NCBI RefSeq assembly: GCF_037042905.1
Contig: NW_026974140.1
Coordinates: 18,712,001-18,776,000, forward strand
DNA: 64,000 bases
Source: Lytechinus pictus
Lineage: Eukaryota; Echinodermata; Echinoidea; Temnopleuroida; Toxopneustidae
Direction of reading: 5' to 3'
Shown: piece after piece, positions 26,791 through 38,176 of the stretch
Layout of the letters: each line of letters starts with the position of its first letter
How positions within the stretch are numbered: the first letter of the stretch is position 1
The notes under the pieces: generated by a model
Databases searched by the model: none
What the model was told of the DNA's origin: nothing
Seen by the model: the letters and a program-made list of their open reading frames with translations, nothing else
Position numbers and translations under genes: made by a program

Positions 26791-27149
26791 AAAGATTATC
26801 AAATAAAGACTGAATTTTAAATATAGAACAAAGGATTTATACAGAAAATGATTGAAATAATATATTTAAAAAAATTAATTCGATATTAAAGGAATATGGA
26901 TTGTTTGTTATGAGGCTACTATTTTTAACTAACAGCATTGCAACTAATACAGCAAATGAAGGAACACACATAAAAACACCATTTATGTAGGAGATTTAAA
27001 ATATATAGAGAATACAATGCATAGGGGTGTGGTAAGTACATATTTACAGTAAAATTATCTAATGATAATACCCCAATTTTCTTTACAATAGAATCCAGCA
27101 GTAATATTTGTTTGTATGAATTTTTTTTTTAAAGTCAGAGAAAGTACAT

Positions 27150-28432
27150 GTATATATTTCATTTCATTTCATTTCGTTTATTTCCATTTGCAACAATTAC
27201 AGTTTATTTTGTACATTTTAACATATAAATAACAAAACATATTTCAAGTATTTCTGTACAAAAATTATATTCAAGATTATTACATATCAGGTTGGAAATG
27301 GAGGAGGCTGCTAAAAAGCGGAGCTTGTAGAGTGCAGCCTCCTAATAAATATTCTTGTAGTTGCATAGCATATAAAAATCAAAATAACAACTTGAGCATG
27401 TACCAGTTAAATTAAAAGGAAATAGGGGAAATTAAAATAGAAAAGGAAATAAGAAAAAGAGAGATTAAAGGTCTCCAGAATCCAGCCCCAGCACTCACAG
27501 ACGGACCTCGTTGATCAACAGGAAAACGAAAGAGATGGAAAAGCGTATACGTGACATGATAATCATGTTTGATTTAAAAAAAATACAAGAGTGTGGGTGA
27601 TGAAGAGTTAAATTCAATGGTTATCTTGGATAAATTTTTTGAACTTATATTTGAAAGAATTAAGGCTTGGTGATTCTTTGATGTTTTTATTAATAGTTCC
27701 CCAGAGTCTAGGGCCTTCAAAAGTAAAAATTGATTTTGCAAGGATGGTCCGGGGTAGTGGTAAATGGAATTCATCTGATTGACGTGTGGGATATTTGTGA
27801 AGAGTTTTGTTTTTGTTAAATGAAGAATTAAATATGAATGGTAACATATTATTGTTTAACTGATACATGAATTGACCTAAGTTATATTGGTACAGTGTTT
27901 TTATTTTAGAATGTTATTGTTATAAACAACTCATCTGTGTGAGATCTCCAGGACAAGTTGAAAATAACACGCAATGCCTTCTTTTGTAAAAGTAATATTC
28001 TATCAAGGTAGGTTGAGTGTGTATTTCCCCAAACAATTGCTCCATAATTTAAATATGGTAAAATTAATGTTGAATAAAGCATTTTTAGGGAGGAAGTTGG
28101 AAGAAAAAACTTAACTTTGTTGATAACACCAATATTGCGTGAAATTGTACGACATATAAAGTCAATGTGTGTTTTCCAAGATAATTTGTTGTCTATTATG
28201 AGATCTGAAAATTTTGTTGTAGTAACAACTTCAATGTCTTTATTGTCCAATTTAATATTAAATGGCAAATGTTCTAAAGAATTGCTAAAAAGCATGCATT
28301 TCGTTTTTTGTACATTAATTGACAATTTGTTAGCCCTAATCGATTGTACCAATTTATCCAGTTCAGTGTTCAGTACATTTATTGAATACATATACATGAC
28401 CTACATACATATACAAATACATATACATGACC
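27150..28432 (-). mobile_element. 5'-truncated CR1/L2-like LINE, RT C-terminal part
   Basis: On the minus strand, 28397-27906 encodes the thumb/C-terminal part of a non-LTR reverse transcriptase: a KTKCMLFS segment, a LSWKTHI segment and a YSTLILPYLNYGAIVWGN segment are typical. A frameshift separates it from 27868-27614, which carries the common LINE tail region (LHKYPTRQ, then RLWGTIN). The 3' UTR holds a stem (GGAGGCTGC/GCAGCCTCC near 27303-27346), and the element ends in tandem GAAAT units near 27160-27178. The endonuclease and the catalytic YADD region are absent, so it is dead on arrival. Confidence 0.85.
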
Positions 28433-28439
28433 TACCTGG

Positions 28440-29300
28440 TCATCTCTTTTTATCTTGCTCTTTTGAATATTTTCATATTGAAATGCTTGATGGTAAGATC
28501 TGGTGCATATACGTTAAATATTTTTTGGTGAAAAATTGCATCTTAATACCACCATAGCTCAAAAGGAAAAGGATGACGTCTCGCCCTCTATCCGGGAGAA
28601 CTAATCATAATATAATTAATAATTAAAGACGACCCTTAATGTGTTCCTAAACGACATAGCAAAACTAAATGAATAGTTTAAAATCAAATGACAAGTAATC
28701 ACCAGTACAAACATGACAAATGATGAAGTAGAAAAAGAAATTAACAAATTAAATGAATAATGTAGATTCACAAAATGAAATTATGTTTGCATCATCATTC
28801 ATAACTATAATATAGTGTTCTAGAATTACTGAAATATCCATTGAGATGCTTTGTATAATTATGTGTAACAAACTTCCTGAAATTTCATTTATTTGTAGTT
28901 TTATTTAAACAGGGTGGTCAGTCAATGATTAGAACTGATATTCATTTTTATTTATATTTTTTTCATGTTTTAAAAAACACTATGTTACATACAGATACAT
29001 CAAAATGGAACTAAATTTTCTGAGCTCGTATTTTATTTCGCATTTACCCTGTGATTTTATTATCATTGTGACTGGAATGTAGGATGCAACTTAAAAATGA
29101 CGAAAACATAATACACAAAATAATAAAACAAATTATCATTTTTCTACTGCATAAAAGAATGGTTTAAAAAAGTTCAAATTACAACACAATATCCCCGATT
29201 AACTTTTTCTATTTTTAAGGCACCCACCACAAGTTCTTTAAAATTTCTTTTGCGTAATATCGCTGTTTGAGTATTTATCACAATCGCCTTTTTTACGAGA
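28440..29300. other. non-genic DNA downstream of the FAXDC2-like gene
   Basis: This is AT-rich sequence between the LINE and the terminal FAXDC2-like exon. It probably includes that gene's 3' UTR near 29200-29312. No other feature is seen. Confidence 0.4.
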
Positions 29301-29312
29301 TTTATATTTGCT

Positions 29313-32300
29313 TTATTTTGTATTGTCAGGAATAGATTCGTTGAGTGGTTTGATCGCAAGGAGTGCCTTGTGTCTCATGAACTGCTTTGACTTCCTGAAG
29401 TTTGTATCGGTTCCATGAAGCCGATCTAGTATCCCAAGAACTCCATAGTTATTGTTGAATCTATATAAAGAACAAAGAATTGGAGGACAAAAATTATGTT
29501 CCGTACGGTATAGAATAATTAATAATAATAATAATAATAACGGCATATTTACCCAGGGTAGCCACTTCAGTTCCGAAAACTGTTCTCCCAGCGGGCCCTG
29601 CTATTATTATTACCCCGGCTTTAGCATGGCTACCTTGATCGGGCGCTCGAGCATTCAAGGAATTTCTTTATACCGGGTACCCATTCACCTCACTTGGGTC
29701 GAGTGCAGCACAATGTGGATAAATTTCTTGCCGAAGGAAATTACGCCATGGGTGGGATTCGAACCCACGACCTTCTGTTTCAACATCCGGAGACTAATCC
29801 ACTAAGCCACAACGCTTCACGCCAATTTCTCGCACCTAGCCACCCCCCACCCCCCCCCCCCCATTTCCCTCTCCTCTCCTTGGATAAGGCCCAGTCAATG
29901 AAAAAAAGGGGGCTTTGGTTGAGTATCCCAAAAAGTAAATCTGAGGGTTTTGTGAGCGTTCGGGCTTTTCACAGTTTAGGATTGCCCCGTGATGATGTTC
30001 GCAACCTTTTATTTAACATCACCAATCATTTGTATGTATCAACAATGAACACACGATTATAATGATAAAGAAAGTGATAGCCATGCACTGGCAGGCATCA
30101 CTTTGTCACGTATACGACAGACAGGCTGGGGGTCTAGCAGATTGCTCTGAGTATAAACAACATACATAATTATATAATCGTCAAACAGTACAAATTGTTG
30201 TGAATTGCTATGCTCTGTAACTTGTCTGATATCACTTTAAAACAATTCACGAGATATTTCTTGCCAAGTTCTTTAAATCAAGGTCTTGTCCGTACCGGAC
30301 AAATGTTTCGTTCGGTATTAAACACACCATGAACATTGGTGAATCGATTACAGACATATTTTCAAAGGTGTAATGAGCATAACATTTTGAAGAGGCGGGA
30401 GTTTGGAAATGAATGATGCACCATTTAAAAAAAGGGAAATAAATTTGCCACTATCTAACCGCACCAGAACAATGTAAAATACAAACGTTATCCAAATTGA
30501 CTTAAATCAACATTTTCACAAAATTAGACCACCAAAAAAAAATGATACAGATATGAAGCGGATATCACGGTGCATAAAACTATCAACTCACTTGAAATGA
30601 TGGTAGTCATGGAATTCTGGCGATGGAAGAAATGGAAGATGATATCCTGAATGAGTGAGGATTGACACGAAAAGAGCCACATTGAACCACACTGATGCTA
30701 CAAGAAAATGAGAACCAGCAATGACCACGCCCAGTGCAGGAGGGAATGAGTTTGAGAGGAAGTGTTCTATTGGATGCGAGTATAAAGACACCAGCCCAAT
30801 AGGCGCCGTCCACTCGTGATGTATTTTGTGGAATTTCTTATACAACCATGGGTGGTGGAGTAATCTGTGGATTTATACAGAGAAGAGAAGATGAGATTAG
30901 AAGGAAGGAGAGATGCACTCACTTGAGATGGTGATAGTCATGGAACTCGGGAGACGGGAGAAGAGGTAGGTGGTATCCGGAATGGTGGATCATCGAGACA
31001 TACTGAGCGAGCAGGAGCCAGATGTGGAAAGTTAAAAGATGCGATCCGACAAGAAGAGGACCGATGATAGCTGGGATTGAGTTGGATAGAAGGTTCTCTA
31101 TAGGATGAGCGTACATGGTGACTAGACCAATGGGTGCGGTCCATTCGTGATGTTGCTTGTGGACGGTCTTGTAGAGGGAGGGGTGGTGAAGAAGCCTTCC
31201 AAAAATAAATATGTTTCAAAGTACTGAATACGAGTCATACCGCCAAAATCGACCGACTGTATTCAATTAAAATAGCTTTGAATGGTCTGGAGTAGGTTTA
31301 GTAGGTGTGACTATAAATTGTGACAATCAATATAATCTTGGATGTATAACTATAAGCATAGAAATTCAACAGATTTGAAATACGGCCTGTAGCTTGTGTA
31401 GGGCTGGAAACAAAGTTTAAAGGTAATTGGCGATACAACTCTTGTGGTATTGTGTGGCACGTAACTGAACTAGGGGGGGGGGGGCGGTATAAATACTACG
31501 GGATTACATTTTAGCACCTATAGGCGTATGGTGACATTTGCAGCCATTAATCAACCGATTTGCCCCTACTTCATTCTGCATGTAACATTTGAAGGTATTT
31601 AAATGAGAGGGGCAAGGTGACGTCACCCCTCCCTCAATAAAAGGGGAGTTATACATTTTTTACACGACCCCGTTCCATTCTTTCTTTTCTACCCCTACTA
31701 ATTTTTTTTCTTGCTATTTGAAAACCATGCACGGGGAAGTATGTCTCCTCTTAACCCATTCCTACACTTATAAAGATATTCTTTAGAATCACCTGTGGCT
31801 ATAGTAAAACCCGAATTCCTCGACCACAGTAAAGACAGCTATCTGATAAAGTATAGTCTGGAATGTTGGTAGCTCATCAACGGTAGATCCACATCCCCTC
31901 CAAACAGCAGCGTAGTATAAAGCAACCAGGATGGGAATGTTATAAAGAGTTTGGTTCAGAAAGACAGTCCATAAAGTCCTTCGCAATTTACCAGCAGGGA
32001 TCTAAGAATAGTGACGAAAAGGTTTTAAGGCAAGATCAATTATGATGTATATATACTTTGTAGGATTCCTCCAAATGACTTCATAAAAGGGGTTACAATT
32101 AACTATAATTATCGTTGTAATTAGGTACACAATATACGAGAGCCCCGGAGCCGGTGGGTGTGTGTGTGTGTGTGGAGGGGTGGGGGTAGTCTGCTGGGCA
32201 AACCCTTCGCTCGAGTTAAGGGTCTGAATGTGCAGCCTACTCATGCCTTGTGTACTGAAGGCTCTCTCGTTTTGTATGTGCTAGTCTTTGCGTGGAGGCA

Positions 32301-35040
32301 CACTTGTTGATCAAAGTTCCAATGAGGGTCTGTGCCTGCAGACTAGGGTGGGGGTGGGCTGAGTGTGCTTTAGCCCCCACTTTTTCTGTCGGCTTGTATA
32401 AAAACGTTATAACTATCATCCTATTGTGAGTGTTTTTTGCAAGTTTAGTCCATCCCCACTTTCAAAACCGTTCCACAGCCCCTCCTGGCAGGCAAGTGAT
32501 ATATGAGTTTACCCATATAACACACCGTCTTACTGCACTTATGATGAATAAATATGATACAATAGTATATTACAAGAAAAAATAGTAATATCGTCATTTC
32601 GAGTTTGTTTGACACTTATCAAATTTTTATCTCAACAAGTGTAGTTGTTTGTATTTCCATTACCAAAGTCTTTTGGCTTCATAATATGACATGGTTCAAC
32701 AAACTATTGCTTTTACAATGACAGATAGATAACTCCAAGATCTAAACTGATATGTCTATAGGTAAGTCAAATATTTTCTAGTTTATCAATACGGTACTTA
32801 GACCGGAACAATATTTCATCAGTTCACTTGATACCTTAACTTTGTTTACACGTAAAAGCAAACATAGCGGAATCACGAGAGTTTGGTAATATCGGGCCAA
32901 AAATAATCGCAAAAGTAAATATGACGATAATCGAAAATTTTCTTTAATTCTTTTGATTAAAAGTCGTTGGGCTAGGTCACTCGATATCAGACAGCTATTT
33001 TTAATTTTTTTTTTATCATATTGGTTCTTTTTATGTTCGACGTATTGTTTTAAAATGCATGCAGTTTCGTCAACGTCATAAAAACTTGTCCAATTATAAC
33101 CCTTTTTTCTATCTTTTGAATATGATATAAATAAACACGGACTCGTCTGTTACTTTAGAAAGACAATAAAATTGGAAAATCGTGACAACTCGTCCACTCA
33201 CCTCATGGTATTCTTTCATTTAGTCTTATGCCATTCCGTCTAACGACCATTTGGTCCAATCATCACTTCGGCTAATCACCATTTCGTTTATTAACATTTC
33301 ATCACATAACTAGTTGGTCTTATATCCATTTCATTTTGCCCAATTAACAGTTAATCCAATTAAATCAAATGGTATATGGACTAAATGGCTATTGGACCAA
33401 CTGGTTATTAGACGAAATGGTGAGTGGACGAATTGGCAATTAGACCATGTGGATAGTGGACGAACTGATGGTAGACGAACTGATAGTAGACGAGATGGCA
33501 ATTGGACGAATTGGAACTAAACCCCTGTTGATTACCTCTGTTTGGTCTAACTGAACTTTGTATCTCGTAATGAATTTTGGTTTTCCAGTCAGATCTATAA
33601 TGAGAAACAATCCTCCTAGCAGCCAGTGCTCCAACATAGATAGACAATGAAGAGCTAAAACGATCAACAACAAAAAAAGACAATTTGAGTCATTCTAATT
33701 AGTGTCGATGTCTTTTATGCAAAAATGCATATGGCGTAGGTCTTTATATCTGATTATCTCTATAATCTTGATAATCATTTCGATGATTTTATTGAACTTT
33801 CCAAACAGGCAGTATGTTTATCATTTCCGATTACTCAATATAATAATGACGATGATGATAATAATATTCACAATATCAATAAATGACATAAATGACTGTA
33901 GTTAATATAGAGGGGGCCGCGGAACGGTTTTCAAAGTGGGTAATTTTTACGTTTTTGTACACGGTTTTCGAAAAAAGTGTGGGGGGCTGAAGCCACCAGC
34001 CCCCCCCCCCCCCGCTCCCGCGGCCCCTCAGATATAGATAGGGTGAGATGGGATGGTTCATGTACACCTACCTATTCCCATTTTAGCCAGATTTCCATCA
34101 AAATAGTCATAGAAGACTCCCCACTGCCTGGCTATGAAGTTCCCGGATGCAAACCACAATGATTGGCCATGATGAAGAAGAGTGGATCGGAATGCAACAC
34201 AGAATATTGCAAACATTACACCAAGGATGGATATGATGGCGGTACTCAGACTGGCATGGTCTGGTGACTGGGAATGTGATATAAAAAATTGATAAGAGAG
34301 AGAGAGTGAGGTATATATATATAGGTCGAGAAAAAGAAAAAGTTGAAAGAGCTACAAATAAAGGAGAGGAAGGAAATTTGTAACGATGAGGAAAAAGTTG
34401 TCTAAATTAATAGATATATTGTTTTACAAAAAAATATGTATATATAAAGACACACACACACACAAAACCTGCATGAAACTATAAATTAAAAGTACTTTGA
34501 TAATCGGATATCTGCCTTATTAGACAAATATACTTTGTAGAGACCAAAATAAGAATGAATTTCAATGAAATAACAAGGGAATGTAAGCCATGTACTCACA
34601 CAATATTTACATTAAAATCAAATAAATAACGGAGCGGGGGCAAGTATAAGAGCATGGGTAGGAAAATATAGAGGCATACCATGGTCGGTTTGATAAGAAC
34701 ATTACAGGGAATAGATTGATGAAATGTTGATCGATTACTGAACAACGTTAAAACGAAACACCATTTACAGACAAAAATTTGTTTTTTTTTGTGGTGAATA
34801 ATCAGAAAATTTATTAATTGTTCCAAAATGTCAAAGATTTGTGAGATTTCATCAGCATGGTTAGTTCCTAAAGGTATTCACTGTCCACCTATATGTTATC
34901 GATAGCCGACAGAAAGGGCATTTCATCAAGATCTTCTTTTATTGTTGTTCATGAATCATACTGTTTGATAGACCTACCTTCTTCATGTTTTCTTTGCTCC
35001 TGTCAAAATGTACTCCATTTTTCTCAGTATGATTTGCCAT
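29313..35040 (-). CDS. FAXDC2: FAXDC2-like fatty acid hydroxylase (sterol C4-methyl-oxidase family)
   Basis: Six coding exons join in phase: 35040-34978 (start ATG), 34267-34072, 33654-33536, 32001-31793, one of two alternative 273-bp exons (31195-30923 or 30864-30592), and 29460-29313. All junctions are GT-AG. The sum is 1,008 nt, 335 aa plus stop, very close to the vertebrate FAXDC2 length. The protein has several hydrophobic membrane segments and the di-iron histidine boxes of the fatty acid hydroxylase superfamily: SHR(I/L)LHH across the exon 4/5 junction, HKxHHEW, and HDYHH. The C-terminus, with GVLGILDRLHGTD and the ending NESIPD, is FAXDC2-like. Family members are ER membrane oxidases acting on sterols or acyl chains; the exact substrate is not shown here. 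AATAAA overlaps the stop codon (AAAATAAAG). A SINE sits just upstream of the last exon. Confidence 0.93.
29517..29818 (-). mobile_element. tRNA-derived SINE with TTA tail
   Basis: Read on the minus strand it begins with a tRNA-like head. The A-box region is GTGGCTTAGTGGATTAG and the B-box is GGTTCGAATCC (about 29813-29745). A body of about 200 bases follows, and it ends in a run of TTA units at 29520-29541. The tRNA-like head, unrelated body and simple tail are the SINE2 pattern. It lies in the last intron of the FAXDC2-like gene, its tail about 55 nt upstream of the terminal acceptor and in the same orientation as the gene. Confidence 0.85.
30592..30864 (-). CDS. FAXDC2: FAXDC2-like exon 5b (alternative histidine-box exon)
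   Basis: This is a 273-bp, phase-2-in and phase-2-out exon bounded by AAATCCACAG and CAA|GTGAGT. It encodes 91 residues with the boxes LLHHPWLY, HKIHHEW and HDYHH, and a membrane segment rich in V and F. It matches exon 5a at about 59 of 91 residues with no gaps. Every histidine of the boxes is conserved, so it should be catalytically competent. Only 58 nt separate it from exon 5a, and the polypyrimidine tract and TTCTAAT branch-point candidate lie inside that gap. Confidence 0.9.
30923..31195 (-). CDS. FAXDC2: FAXDC2-like exon 5a (alternative histidine-box exon)
   Basis: This is a 273-bp phase-2/phase-2 exon after the acceptor TTTTTGGAAG, ending CTCAA|GTGAGT. It encodes LLHHPSLY, HKQHHEW and HDYHH with a more L/I-rich membrane segment than exon 5b. 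Either exon joins exon 4 (AG|) and exon 6 (|A) in frame. Including both would also keep frame but would duplicate the catalytic boxes, which no family member that I know of does. Confidence 0.9.
32205..32420. repeat. dispersed repeat copy in FAXDC2 intron 3
   Basis: GTTAAGGGTCTGAATGTGCA at 32216 and the following bases recur, diverged, at 56070-56096 and, across the LTR insertion, at 58605. The part near 32286-32345 recurs at 60960-61025 (TTGTTNATNAAAGTT..GGGTNTGTGCCTGC). It is an unclassified dispersed family. Confidence 0.5.
33226..33525. repeat. foldback of degenerate ~16-bp units
   Basis: The left arm (33226-33350) holds units like CCATTTGGTCCAATCA. The right arm (33373-33520) holds the inverted units (GACGAAATGGTGAGTG, GACGAATTGGCAATTA and so on), about nine in a row at 15-16-bp spacing. 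The whole could fold into a long imperfect hairpin. It abuts FAXDC2 exon 3 (33654-33536) inside the downstream intron. Related arrays lie at 46080-46200 and 50690-51110. Confidence 0.7.
33907..34030. mobile_element. short GC-rich MITE-like element
   Basis: The ends AGGGGGCCGCGG and CCGCGGCCCCT are inverted and enclose a variable interior with a C15 run. I could not find a clear target duplication. It lies in intron 2 of the FAXDC2-like gene, 42 bases from exon 2. Confidence 0.5.
34268..34977. other. FAXDC2 intron 1, no other feature
   Basis: AT-rich intron between coding exons 1 and 2, with short GA, TA and CA simple repeats at 34292-34460. Confidence 0.6.
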
Positions 35041-35246
35041 GATTTGCTTGTCACTTCTTAGTCTGTTTGAAGTAAACCTATATGAAAATGAAAATATATC
35101 TGCACAATTATTATGCTGAATCAATTCAGTGATGAATCAACTTTATAATAAAAAATAAAATAAAACAAAAATAATAAAACAAAGAGTCCTGTGAGAATGT
35201 GAAATCGCTGAAGATCAATCTCTGATCATCAGTAATTCTTCAAATT

Positions 35247-35312
35247 ACACCCAAGAAGGCGACCAAGAAGGCGGTAGCCAAGAAGCCAAAGGCTTCGAAC
35301 CCCAATAAATGA
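35247..35312 (+). pseudogene. histone H1-like C-terminal scrap
   Basis: An open frame of 21 codons and a stop reads as a Lys/Ala/Pro tail with the repeated pattern PKKATKKAVAKKPKA, the composition and cadence of a histone H1 C-terminal domain. Nothing upstream continues it. It may be a chance fragment or part of a chimeric retrocopy, since a LINE fragment starts about 70 bases downstream. Confidence is limited by its length. Confidence 0.35.
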
Positions 35313-35375
35313 AATTTATTGAAGAACTGCGTTGTGCGTTTTCCACAAACGGTTTTATATTGCAGGAAAATGGAC

Positions 35376-36435
35376 TCTGGATCCGCTATAGCAATGGCCC
35401 TATTACATCTGTCTTCGGCCTTCGATACAGTAGATCACAAGATACTTGTAAATACTCTTGCAAGCTTAGGTATCCAGGACCAGGCTCTTGAATGGTTTAG
35501 ATCTTACCTATCATACCATTCACAGTCTGTCGTTCTTGATGGTTTCACATCCTCCTCACGGTCATTAGGTTGTGGAGTACCGCAGGGCTCTGTGGGCGGA
35601 CCGACCTTATTTCAATTTACCTTCTCGGTAATCACCCTGTTCATATATACGTCGATGTCTCATTTCCACCGGACCAAATTCAAGCTTCCCAAGCTTTGCG
35701 CATTTTGGAAAATTGCAATTCTGCTATTGACACCTGGATGAAATCAAATTTACTGCAACTAACCACGGTAAATGTAAGTGCATGCTTTTTGGCTCAAAAT
35801 CTCAATTAAGTAAACTTAACATAGACTCCATTTTCATTGCCGGTAATCATGTTCCTCTTTCTGATTCTTGCCGCAATCTTGGTGTCATTTTCGATTCCCA
35901 AATGTCAATGTCTAATTATGTCACAAGCATTTGTAAATCTGTCCGCTATCAATTACGTAACATTGGTTTCATTCGAAAATATTTAACTCGTTCTGCAACA
36001 GAGAAACTTGTGCACTCACTCATCTCCTCACGTCTTGATTTAGGTTATAGTCTTGTCTTTACTTCAGAATTCAGCAGCTCGCATGGTTTCTCTGTCAAAT
36101 AAACACGATCACATCACTCCTGTTCTTTAAGACCTCCATTGGTTGCCCACAAAGGATCGCATAGTTTTCAAAATTCTACTTTTGGTCTATCATATCATCA
36201 ATGGATCCGCACTCAATGACAAGTCTCTTATACACCAATATCAACCTACACGCACACTGCGATCATCCCAATATAGTCTCTTACATATTCCACTATCTAA
36301 AAAAAAATATTGGGGCGATCGAGCCTTTGCCGGACCAGCCCTGTGGAATTCACTACCACAGGAGCTGAAGAACTCAAACTCTGCAACATCCTTTAAGGGC
36401 AACCTAAAAGTGCGTTGGGGCGTGCGCCTGTAATC
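35376..36435 (+). pseudogene. decayed non-LTR retrotransposon (RT fragment)
   Basis: Several frames must be stitched to read a LINE ORF2 remnant: SSAFDTVDH, then WFRSYLS..Q, then CGVPQGSV (35414-35610), all reverse transcriptase motifs. The region where the catalytic YADD box belongs is corrupted. After a frameshift comes the CRNLGVIFDSQMSM segment (35870-35910) and the C-terminal region with YWGDRAFAGPALWNSLP (36305-36350). Multiple frameshifts and missing parts make it inactive. It resembles the CR1/Jockey/Rex group. Confidence 0.85.
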
Positions 36436-36959
36436 CAAGCTATGTGGGGAAGATACAAATTGAGGCAGAGGTTCGAGGTTCTAGCCCTGGTCACGTCTTT
36501 CGGATGGTGGCGTTAAAGGTCGGTCCAAGACGTAAATATTCATATCTGATTGATACACGTCTGACAAAACTCAAATACACACACAACTTCTTACTCTGGT
36601 TTCTTTGCTATACGCACTAATCTTTCGCCTTTTACTAAGGATTTCCGTGCAGAGGAACACATTGATCATGTTGATGAGTCTATAAAGATTTTTCTCAGGC
36701 TTGTCTTCATTGACAAGTCTTGCAAGCAAAATGTAAAGAAAGAAACAATGTAGAAATAGTACCAACTTTTTCTTCCCCCCCCAAAAAAAAAAAAAAATGG
36801 GGGGAAATGAGTAAAACGGGAGAAAGGAAGAGAAACATAGTGGGAAAGACGAAATTATTGTACATTTTAATATGTTATATTATATTATACATTATCTTAT
36901 TTTACATAAGAAATATTTTTTTCAGAACGTATGCTTCTTTTTCATGACTATTTAACATA

Positions 36960-37400
36960 TTTAAACTTGTCCAGTCCGTGCGTACGTTTGCATTAATGGA
37001 TTGGTGAGATATGTCTGCTCTCCATGAATTCCTAAAATCAGTCCTTAAAATGTCCCCTTTTCCGATCTGAATATAATAAATTTTCAGCTAGCGCTTCGCA
37101 TCATTTGGTTAGTGAAATACGTATGGTCCTTGTAAATCCTACAAACAAGCCTTAAAATGCCCCTCTTCAGGTCCGAATTTCCTAAATTTGCAGCTCGCGA
37201 TTCGCGCTCGCAATTTTTGATTTGTGAGATGCGTATGTTAATCATGATTACAATGATTACAAATAATTCAGCTTGCGCTTGCATTGTTTGTTTAGCGAGA
37301 CAGTTACGTACCATGATTACAAAAAATTGCCTATATGTCCCTATTAAGGTCTGAATATAAAAACTTTTCAGCTCGCGCTTTGCGCTCTTATTATTTGATC
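36960..37400 (+). repeat. ~100-bp unit family with GC core, array 1
   Basis: Four to five diverged units share the order TCCTTAAAATGTCCC, GTCTGAATATAAAAA, TTTTCAGCTCGCGCTTCGCG, CTCGCATNATTTG, GTGAGATRCGTATG. The same units occur in array 2 at 42729-43790. The GC core is self-complementary around GCGCTTCGCGC. There is no coding sense. Confidence 0.75.
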
Positions 37401-38176
37401 AGTGAGCTCAAATGTGCTTTGTATTTTGACTCCACATCTTGATATTTTAAGCTCCATATCAGTTTATTTATTGAGCAAGATAATCTTATCGTACATGCAA
37501 TGCGAGAGCGAAAATTTTATATAGTGACATTAATTTTTTTCTAAGTAGTCACCTTACCTAATTTTATTCAGTCGTCTTCCTCCCTTTCTTTTTTTCTCCT
37601 CTCTTTTCCCTTCTTTTTCTTGTTTTTTGCTCCGCTAATGGGAGGGGGGAATCGGGCCCCTCGCCCCCTGGATTCACCTATGCCATAACATCGCTAACAA
37701 TCATGATAAGAGGCGGTTTGATAGCTCATTTCTATATAGCTTCAGTCGTTTATGGTATTGGTCTTCCAAGTTGAAACTAAATTGACAGTATAATTAAGGG
37801 AGAAGAAAAAATGAAGAAAAAAAAGAAAAGAAAGAAATTCACATGTTCCGGTCCAAGTCTTTAGATTAACTTTATATAATAGTAGCTCAAAATTTGCCGA
37901 ATTTCCAAAAAACATGCAATTATAATATTTCATATCTGCTAATACCTTTCTAGAAAAGGAGGGTTCTCTGCAAAAAGTCTGGAAAACATGCTCTGTAGAG
38001 CAAGCATACTTAGCACTTAGCAGATATATGTATTCTCAATGTTTCACCCAGTAACGTAATGAATAATTAAGGCAATGACTAACTCGATAATATGTTGGTG
38101 TCAAACTTTTATTTCCCACTTGATGCGCTAGTGCCCTTTGGTAAGGCATTCATCCTCATTAGCCGTCGGTCCTGTG

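Noticed and set aside
28117-28557. A 146-residue plus-strand protein
   Set aside because: It is the antisense shadow of the minus-strand LINE reverse transcriptase fragment.
29745-29818. A tRNA gene on the minus strand
   Set aside because: A- and B-box motifs are present, but the head continues into a body of about 200 bases ending in a TTA tail, and the cloverleaf does not close convincingly, so it is the head of a SINE.
30938-31219. A separate 93-residue minus-strand ORF
   Set aside because: It is an alternative frame over FAXDC2 exon 5a; the exon 5a frame has the family's histidine boxes and correct splice phases.
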